From NCBI RefSeq assembly GCF_029714425.1, contig NZ_CP121668.1, positions 4,671,501 to 4,735,500 of the forward strand: a stretch of 64,000 bases of DNA, read 5' to 3'. Shown piece after piece: positions 58,548 to 64,000 of the stretch. Every line of letters begins with the position of its first letter. The stretch's first letter is position 1. Below the pieces are notes generated by a model. The model was given only the letters and a program-made list of their open reading frames with translations. It made no database searches and was not told the origin of the DNA. The position numbers and the translations under genes are program-made. The stretch is from Bradyrhizobium sp. CB2312. GTDB taxonomy: Bacteria; Pseudomonadota; Alphaproteobacteria; Rhizobiales; Xanthobacteraceae.

Positions 58548-59738
58548 TCAGCCTTCGCGGATGTAATTCCCCGCTTCGAATTCGACTGGCGCCGCGCTCG
58601 CATCGAAAGAGACGCCGATCGGGTCGCGGCCTGCTTCCATCGCCTCCAACTGTTCGGTCAGCATGCGCCGGATCATCAGGATGCCGCGGTCGCTCTGGCC
58701 GAAATGCTCCTCGGAGTGAACGGTCACGGGGCCTTGGCCGACCTGCGCCTCGTAATCGCCGGGGAATTTCTGGTGCTCGGCTTCCGTCATGTCCCACCAG
58801 AACTTGCCGTTGAACTTCGAGCGCATGCGGCCGATGTCGCCGGAGTTTTTCACGCGGCCGGCGACGTAGATGCGGAAGGAGGTGTCGTCGATCGGCAGCG
58901 TCCAGCCGATCGACTCGACGCGGGCGAATTGCGCCACGCGCGGGTTCGGCACGACGCGCAGGGTGGGCAGCGCAGCTTCGGTGACGCGATAGAATACCTT
59001 GCCGTCGTCCTGGTTGCGGATCGAGCGCACGGCGATGCCGCGCGGTGTCTTGTCGAATTTCACCTCCGGCATCGAGGCCATCATGTTGGTGAATTGCGGC
59101 CCCGAGAACGATCCGTGCAGCACCGGCACATGATAGGGATCGACCACGTTCTCGAAATGCTGCAGCCAGTTGCAGGGGATGATGGCAGGTCCGCCGCCGC
59201 CGATCGATGAGTCATCCGCCTCGAGGAACTCGCCGTCGTCCATGTTCTCGAGGCACTCGTAAGCCGGCAGCACAGGGCGCTTCTCGGCCGGGCCCATATA
59301 GGCGAAGATCAGCCCGTAGCGCTCCTCGACAGGGTACCAGGGTTGGCGCACCTTGTCCTTGAACTGGCCGCCGTCGGGCTCGCAGGGCTGCTCCAGGCAA
59401 TGGCCTTCGGTGTCGAACTTCCAGCCGTGATAGCAGCAGCGGATACCGTCTTCCTCGACCTTGCCGTAGTAGAGCGTGGTGCCGCGGTGGCAGCAGCGGG
59501 CGTGCAAGAGGCCGGCACGGCCATGCTTGTCGCGGAACAGCACCAGATCCTCACCTAGCGCGCGCACCTTCTTCGGCGTGTCGGTTGCGTCACCGATCAG
59601 CCCGACCGGATGCCAGTAGCGGCGCAAAAGCTCGCCCATCGGGGTGCCGCGCATGACCGAGGTGAGCTCGGTGCGCGTGTGCGCCGGCTTCATCGCATAG
59701 GCCGTGCCGAGATCGCGATCCCGCTGGGTGATGATCAT
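58548..59738 (-). CDS. Rieske-type aromatic ring-hydroxylating oxygenase, large subunit
   Basis: A 396-residue oxygenase. The Rieske [2Fe-2S] ligands are Cys82, His84, Cys101 and His104 (CCHRG and CCYHGW). The mononuclear iron His/His/Asp site begins in NVVDPYHVPVLHG (about 180-192). It should need a reductase from elsewhere, since none is adjacent. The ATG at 59738 follows GGGAGG; the frame to 59804 is extra. Downstream is an MFS transporter, and divergent is a MarR regulator, a normal set for an inducible aromatic or phthalate-type catabolic step. Substrate unknown; O-demethylases of this class are also possible. Confidence 0.9.
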   Translation of the reverse strand: MIITQRDRDLGTAYAMKPAHTRTELTSVMRGTPMGELLRRYWHPVGLIGDATDTPKKVRALGEDLVLFRDKHGRAGLLHARCCHRGTTLYYGKVEEDGIRCCYHGWKFDTEGHCLEQPCEPDGGQFKDKVRQPWYPVEERYGLIFAYMGPAEKRPVLPAYECLENMDDGEFLEADDSSIGGGGPAIIPCNWLQHFENVVDPYHVPVLHGSFSGPQFTNMMASMPEVKFDKTPRGIAVRSIRNQDDGKVFYRVTEAALPTLRVVPNPRVAQFARVESIGWTLPIDDTSFRIYVAGRVKNSGDIGRMRSKFNGKFWWDMTEAEHQKFPGDYEAQVGQGPVTVHSEEHFGQSDRGILMIRRMLTEQLEAMEAGRDPIGVSFDASAAPVEFEAGNYIREG

Positions 59739-59796
59739 GCTGATCCTCCCGCCGCGGCCTTGATGGCCCGGTCTATTTCGTCTGTTGACCCAGTGA

Positions 59797-59857
59797 AAGA
59801 TCATTCGATGACAATGTCAACGATCTTCTGGAACGCCTCTTAATCGCATTCGAATGG
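59797..59857. promoter_or_regulatory. Operator-like palindromes between the oxygenase and marR genes
   Basis: TCATTCGATGA at 59801-59811 and CATTCGAATG at 59847-59856 share the core CATTCGA(A)TG, 46 bases apart, in the 191-base divergent promoter region. An arm pair GTTGAC / GTCAAC flanks the first. They are candidate sites for the adjacent MarR protein. Confidence 0.45.
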
Positions 59858-59929
59858 GGTTGGGGAGGTTGCGCTACCAAGGCTTAGCCGAGACTTGGCA
59901 CGCCCTGGCTTTCTTGGCAGAGGTGGACC

Positions 59930-60445
59930 ATGAGTCAGACAACGAGCAGGGCCGGGCGTGCGTCGTCCGATGCGGACGAAAGTCACTTGGAGGCGCCGAT
60001 CACCGCGATGCTGTCGTCGCGGCTGATGGTGCTCGCCAACCTGCTCAAGCGCGGCGCCATCCTGCGCTATAAGCGCCTCACCGGATTGTCCTCGGTCGAG
60101 TTCGGACTCGTCGCCTCGCTCGGCCGCCGGCCGCCGATGAGCGTGGCGCGGCTCGCCGAGGCCGTCGGCCAGGACAAGGGGCAGATCAGCCGCGCGCTCG
60201 CCAATCTGTTGTCGCGCAAGCTGATCGCGAAATCGGCAAACCCGAAAGACAGCCGCGAGGTGCTGATCTCGCTGACCGCGGCAGGCCTCGCCGCGCATGA
60301 TGCGATCGTCGAAGGCGCGCAGGAGCGCAATCGCCAATTGTTGGACCAGTTGAGCCCCAAGGAGCTCGAGACGCTGCTGGAGCAGATCGATCGCCTCACG
60401 GCCGCCGCCGAGAAAATGCTCGAAGCCGAAAAAGGAGCGCGCTGA
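59930..60445 (+). CDS. MarR family transcriptional regulator
   Basis: A 171-residue winged-helix protein. YKRLTGLSSVEFGLVASLGRRPPMSVARLAEAVGQDKGQISRALANLLSRKLIAKSANPKDSREVLISLTAAG covers the DNA-binding helix and wing. It is divergent from the Rieske oxygenase-MFS pair and probably represses it, with the aromatic substrate as inducer. The ATG follows GAGGTGG. It is followed 139 bases later by a TonB-dependent receptor gene that is likely independent. Confidence 0.88.
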   Translation: MSQTTSRAGRASSDADESHLEAPITAMLSSRLMVLANLLKRGAILRYKRLTGLSSVEFGLVASLGRRPPMSVARLAEAVGQDKGQISRALANLLSRKLIAKSANPKDSREVLISLTAAGLAAHDAIVEGAQERNRQLLDQLSPKELETLLEQIDRLTAAAEKMLEAEKGAR

Positions 60446-60584
60446 GCGCGCGGAAACATCCGGAAACGCTGGATCCGGATTGGACTCCTTCTAAGAGCCT
60501 TTCAATTAGGGAATTCGCGCGCGCTCACATAAGCGTCGCCGCAAGCGCATGCCGCGCGGGGATCGGCGGCATGACGCATCAAAC

Positions 60585-62885
60585 ATGCAGCTTCGGGGTG
60601 GCGCGTTGAACAGTGTTGGAATGCTGCGGTCGGCCGTGCTGGCGACCGCATCCGCTTGGGTTTTGGTACCGCATGCATCGCTTGCGCAATCGTCCACGCA
60701 GAATGGGGCGCAGAACCTGCCGCCCGTGACCGTTGCAGCACCGGAACAGCGCCGCCGCGCGGCCGCGGCCCCCCAGCGCCGCGCGCCGCGATCGGTGCAG
60801 ACCGCCAATCGAACCAATCAGCAACCGCAGCGCGATGTCGGCGTCGTCGAGACTCCGTTTGGTCCGGTGCATGGTTATGTCGCGCGTCGCAGCTCGTCCG
60901 GCACCAAGACCAACACGCCGATCATGGAGACGCCGCAGTCGGTGTCGGTGATCGGCGCGGAGCAGATCCGCGACCAGAAGCCGAACAAGCTCGACGAGGT
61001 CCTGCGCTACACCGCCGGCGTGCGCGCCGGCACTTTCGGCGCGGACACGCGTAACGACTGGTGGCTGATCCGCGGCTTCAAGTCGGACGACGTCGGGCTG
61101 TTCCTCGACGGCATGCAGCTGTTCTACACCTCGTATGCGAGCTGGAAGCTCCAGACGCCCAACATGGAGCGCGTCGAAGTGCTGCGCGGCCCGTCGGCAG
61201 TGCTCTACGGCGGATCGAGCCCGAGCGGCATCGTCAACGTCATCAGCAAGATGCCGCCGGCTGAGCCGATCCGCTATGTCGAGACCGGCGTGAACAATTT
61301 CGGCAACGCCTATGTCGGCTTCGATTTCGGCGGGCCGGCGGCGACGCAGTCCCAAGATGGCAAACAGGACGGCAAGCTGTTCTACCGCGTCGTCGGCCAG
61401 GTGCAGAACGGCCCGACACAAGTCAATTTCACGCCCGACAACAATTACTTCATCGCGCCGTCCTTCACCTGGAAGCCGGACGCCGACACCACGTTCACGG
61501 TGCTGGCCTCGGCCTCGCGGCAGGATACGCGCGGCATCAACTTCCTGCCTTATGTCGGCACCGTCACCAATGCCTCGTTCGGCAAGATTCCGACCAGCTT
61601 CTTCGCCGGGGATCCCAGCGTCGACAAGTTCACGCGCGAGCAGGAGATGCTCGGCTACCGGTTCGAGCGCAATCTCACCGATGACCTGACGTTCCGGCAG
61701 AACGCGCGCTTTGCCCATGTCGACGTGACTTATCGCGGTTATGTCGGCAATGACTATGGCAACCAGGCAGCGGCCACTCTCAATCGCTACAATTGGTATG
61801 CAAAGAATACGGCCAACCAGGCCGATCTCGACAACCAGATGGAGTATCGCTTCGACACCGGCCCGGTGAAGCACACGATGCTGTTCGGCGTGGACCTCAA
61901 GGGCTACCAGATCGACGACTACCAGCTTTTTGGGGGCGGCGTGCCCCCGATCAGCATCTTCAACCCTGCCTACGGGTTGAGCGATATTCCGTTTGCGGGC
62001 GATCCGTTCCGAAACTTCCGGATCACGCAGAAGCAGGCTGGTACCTACCTTCAGGATCAGATGAAGCTCGGCAATTTCACGCTGGTGCTGAGCGGCCGCA
62101 ACGATTGGGTCGAGACCACCCAGGACAACCGCTTTACCGGTGCCACTGTCGACAGCCGCGACGACAGCAGGTTCAGCGGCCGCGCCGGCCTGATCTACAA
62201 TTTGGACAACGGCATCGCGCCCTACGTCTCCTACTCGACGAGCTACAATCCGATCATCGGCCTTAATGCGCAAAATCGGCTGTTCCTGCCGGAAACAGGC
62301 AAGCAGGCTGAAATCGGTGTGAAGGTCGCGCCAACGGGGTTCGATGGCTATTTCACGGCTTCCGCCTTCGATCTGGTCCGCCAAAATGTGGCGACGACAG
62401 CGCCGGGCATCATCCCGATCCTGCAGAACCAGACCGGCGAGGTGACCTCGCGCGGCATCGAGCTCGAGGCGGTGGCCAACGCCACCAGGGAGCTGAAGCT
62501 GATCGGCGCGTTCACCGCCTATCATCTCTTCAACAACAGGGATCTCGATCCGTCGTTGGTGGGGAAGACGCCGACCAACACGCCAGAGCTGCTGGTCTCG
62601 GGCTGGGCGGACTACACCTTCAAGGATGGTCCGCTTGCCGGATTCGGTTTCGGCGGCGGCGTCCGCTATATCGGCTCCTCCTGGGCCGACGCCGCTAATA
62701 CGCTTGAGGTTCCCGCTGTCGTGCTCGGCGATCTCGCGCTCCACTACGAGTGGCAGAACTGGCGCACGGCTCTCAACGTGATCAACCTGACCGACAAGAT
62801 CTACGTCGCGAGCTGCGCGTCGCCGACGTCCTGCTTCTACGGCGACCGCCGACGCGTCACCGCCAGCGTCTCCTACCAATGGTAG
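60585..62885 (+). CDS. TonB-dependent siderophore receptor
   Basis: A 766-residue outer-membrane receptor for a ferric siderophore. A signal region (MLRSAVLATASAWVLVPHASLAQ) is followed by a TonB-box-like PPVTVAAP and an Ala/Arg-rich linker. The plug domain has NTPIMETPQSVSVIGAEQIRDQ, WLIRGF and LFLDGM, and LRGPSAVLYGGSSPSGIVNVISK is the plug end. The 22-strand barrel closes with GDRRRVTASVSYQW. The start is uncertain: ATG 60549, ATG 60585 or TTG 60606; I chose 60585. A PepSY membrane protein follows, the usual iron-uptake pairing. Confidence 0.9.
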   Translation: MQLRGGALNSVGMLRSAVLATASAWVLVPHASLAQSSTQNGAQNLPPVTVAAPEQRRRAAAAPQRRAPRSVQTANRTNQQPQRDVGVVETPFGPVHGYVARRSSSGTKTNTPIMETPQSVSVIGAEQIRDQKPNKLDEVLRYTAGVRAGTFGADTRNDWWLIRGFKSDDVGLFLDGMQLFYTSYASWKLQTPNMERVEVLRGPSAVLYGGSSPSGIVNVISKMPPAEPIRYVETGVNNFGNAYVGFDFGGPAATQSQDGKQDGKLFYRVVGQVQNGPTQVNFTPDNNYFIAPSFTWKPDADTTFTVLASASRQDTRGINFLPYVGTVTNASFGKIPTSFFAGDPSVDKFTREQEMLGYRFERNLTDDLTFRQNARFAHVDVTYRGYVGNDYGNQAAATLNRYNWYAKNTANQADLDNQMEYRFDTGPVKHTMLFGVDLKGYQIDDYQLFGGGVPPISIFNPAYGLSDIPFAGDPFRNFRITQKQAGTYLQDQMKLGNFTLVLSGRNDWVETTQDNRFTGATVDSRDDSRFSGRAGLIYNLDNGIAPYVSYSTSYNPIIGLNAQNRLFLPETGKQAEIGVKVAPTGFDGYFTASAFDLVRQNVATTAPGIIPILQNQTGEVTSRGIELEAVANATRELKLIGAFTAYHLFNNRDLDPSLVGKTPTNTPELLVSGWADYTFKDGPLAGFGFGGGVRYIGSSWADAANTLEVPAVVLGDLALHYEWQNWRTALNVINLTDKIYVASCASPTSCFYGDRRRVTASVSYQW

Positions 62886-62901
62886 GCGAGGGGAGGGTCT
62901 C

Positions 62902-64000
62902 GTGAAGGCACGCACGGTCAGGCTCTGGTCTGTGGTCCACACCTGGACCAGCCTGATCTCGACCGTGTTCCTGCTGCTGCTCTGCCTGACCGGCCTGCCG
63001 CTGATCTTCCATCACGAGATCGATGAGCTCCTGGGCTACGCCCCCCAGCCCGAAGCTCATGCGGGCGCAGCGCGCGCGACGGGTCAAGCCGTCGCCGACG
63101 CTGCGCTCGCCGCCGATCCCGGCCGCGTGCTGCAATATATCTCCTGGGACAAGGACGAGCCCGGGATCGTCACCGCCTTCACCAACAGCGCCGTCGACGG
63201 GCTGCCTGACAACGCGACGGTGCGCGCCTTCGATGCGGTCTCGACAAAACTGCTTGGGCCGGTCGGCGTCGGACCGATGCTGATCATGCTCAAGCTGCAC
63301 ACCGACATGTTTGCCGGCCAGCCCGGCAAGCTGTTCCTCGGCGGGATGGGCCTGCTGTTCGCCATCGCCATCGTCTCCGGCGTGGTGCTGTACTGGCCGT
63401 TCACCCGCCGCCTGCGCTTTGCCACCATCCGTGACAGCGCCTCGCGCCGCGTGCGGTGGCTCGACTGGCACAATCTGATCGGGGTCGTGACCGTCGCTTG
63501 GGCGCTGGTGGTGGGCTTGACCGGCGTCATCAACACCTGGGCCGAGCTGATGCTGGGCCAGTGGAAGGCGAACGAGCTCGCCAGCATGGTCGCGCCCTAT
63601 GCCGGCAAGCCGCCGCCGACGCATCTGGCCTCGCTCGATGACGTCATTGCGCGCGCCAGACATACCGCGCCCAGTATGGAGATCGCCTTCATCGCGTTTC
63701 CGGGCACGCCGTTCACATCCTCGCATCATTTCGCCGCCTTCATGCGCGGCGACACCGCGCTGACGGCGCGGCTGCTCAAGCCGGTGCTGCTCGATGGCGA
63801 GACCGGGGAGGTGGCCGACAGCCGGGCGCTGCCGCTCTATCTCCAGGCGCTCCTGATCTCGCAGCCGCTACATTTCGGCGATTATGGCGGAATGCCGCTC
63901 AAGGCGGTCTGGGCCGCGCTCGACTTGCTCATTATCGTTGTAATCGGCAGCGGCCTCTATCTCTGGCTGGCGCGCCGGCGCAAGCGCGTGTCTGCCAAGT
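62902..64000 (+). CDS. PepSY-associated transmembrane protein, cut by the window end
   Basis: Partial, 366 codons seen, no stop before the window ends. The GTG at 62902 has GGGAGG five bases upstream. Helix 1 (SLISTVFLLLLCLTGLPLIF) is followed by HHEIDELLG and a periplasmic PepSY-like domain (about 60-140). Then come a helix (LFLGGMGLLFAIAIVSGVVLYW), WLDWHNLIGVVTVAWALVVGLTGVI with a conserved His, a second domain with DGETGEV, and a late helix (LDLLIIVVIGSGLYLWLARRR). This is the PepSY-TM family, thought to act in iron release or reduction at the inner membrane for siderophore systems. It is 16 bases downstream of the TonB receptor and surely co-transcribed. Confidence 0.88.
   Translation, partial: MKARTVRLWSVVHTWTSLISTVFLLLLCLTGLPLIFHHEIDELLGYAPQPEAHAGAARATGQAVADAALAADPGRVLQYISWDKDEPGIVTAFTNSAVDGLPDNATVRAFDAVSTKLLGPVGVGPMLIMLKLHTDMFAGQPGKLFLGGMGLLFAIAIVSGVVLYWPFTRRLRFATIRDSASRRVRWLDWHNLIGVVTVAWALVVGLTGVINTWAELMLGQWKANELASMVAPYAGKPPPTHLASLDDVIARARHTAPSMEIAFIAFPGTPFTSSHHFAAFMRGDTALTARLLKPVLLDGETGEVADSRALPLYLQALLISQPLHFGDYGGMPLKAVWAALDLLIIVVIGSGLYLWLARRRKRVSAK

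Noticed and set aside
57187..58797. 536-codon minus-strand frame
   Set aside because: Alternative frame of the MFS transporter; it has no membrane pattern.

Overview
The window is a high-GC stretch of chromosome from an alphaproteobacterium, most likely Bradyrhizobium or a close relative in the Nitrobacteraceae. The basis is the glnB-glnA pair with a -24/-12 promoter, the tig-clpP-clpX-lon run, the style of the proteins, and several intergenic palindromic repeat families that I know from that group. I ran no database search, so the genus is an inference. Nearly all of the window is coding, and very long open frames opposite real genes are shadows caused by high GC.

Layout. 1-4.0 kb: a DUF169 protein and a saccharopine-dehydrogenase-like reductase, then an FAD monooxygenase divergent from a MarR regulator with a clear operator palindrome. 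3.9-13.2 kb: an exopolysaccharide locus (O-antigen ligase/polymerase, polyprenyl glycosylphosphotransferase, GT4 glycosyltransferase, Wzz-type co-polymerase, FemAB/BioF2-like acyltransferase, NodB-like deacetylase). The ATPase domain of the co-polymerase and the deacetylase have both lost their catalytic signatures. 13.2-18.6 kb: DUF2842, heme A synthase, a secreted small protein, O-acetylhomoserine sulfhydrylase, a CoA-binding protein, an ECHDC3-like crotonase and a thioesterase. 18.8-28.5 kb: rplM-rpsI, a diguanylate cyclase, small proteins, an AI-2E family permease, a glutamine amidotransferase, a GlxA-type regulator, a tautomerase and an NfeD-slipin pair.

28.6-35.3 kb: a hydrolase, glnA and glnB (nitrogen assimilation), the NAD(P)H-hydrate repair enzyme, an acetyltransferase, and a Tat-exported multicopper-oxidase-fold protein without copper ligands. 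35.3-42.4 kb: tRNA-Leu and the proteostasis block tig, clpP, clpX, lon. Candidate sigma-54 elements stand before clpP and clpX. 42.4-44.5 kb: a frameshifted GFA-family gene, tRNA-Val, a small protein and a methyltransferase. 44.6-51.8 kb: a divalent-metal efflux island (CDF exporter, CzcA, CzcB, CzcC, a His/Cys-rich small protein). 52.0-55.8 kb: a 24-residue membrane microprotein followed by a larger membrane protein, peptidase T, HU, tRNA-Asp, a truncated FkbM methyltransferase and a small membrane protein. 56.2-64 kb: a Tat-exported hydrolase, an MFS transporter and Rieske oxygenase operon divergent from a MarR regulator, then a TonB-dependent siderophore receptor and a PepSY membrane protein cut by the window end.

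I found no CRISPR array, transposase, prophage or rRNA, and no convincing wholly new multi-gene system. The most rewarding leads are three proteins that keep an enzyme fold but lose its catalytic residues, the sigma-54-like elements before clpP and clpX, the 24-codon microprotein gene, and two damaged genes beside tRNAs.
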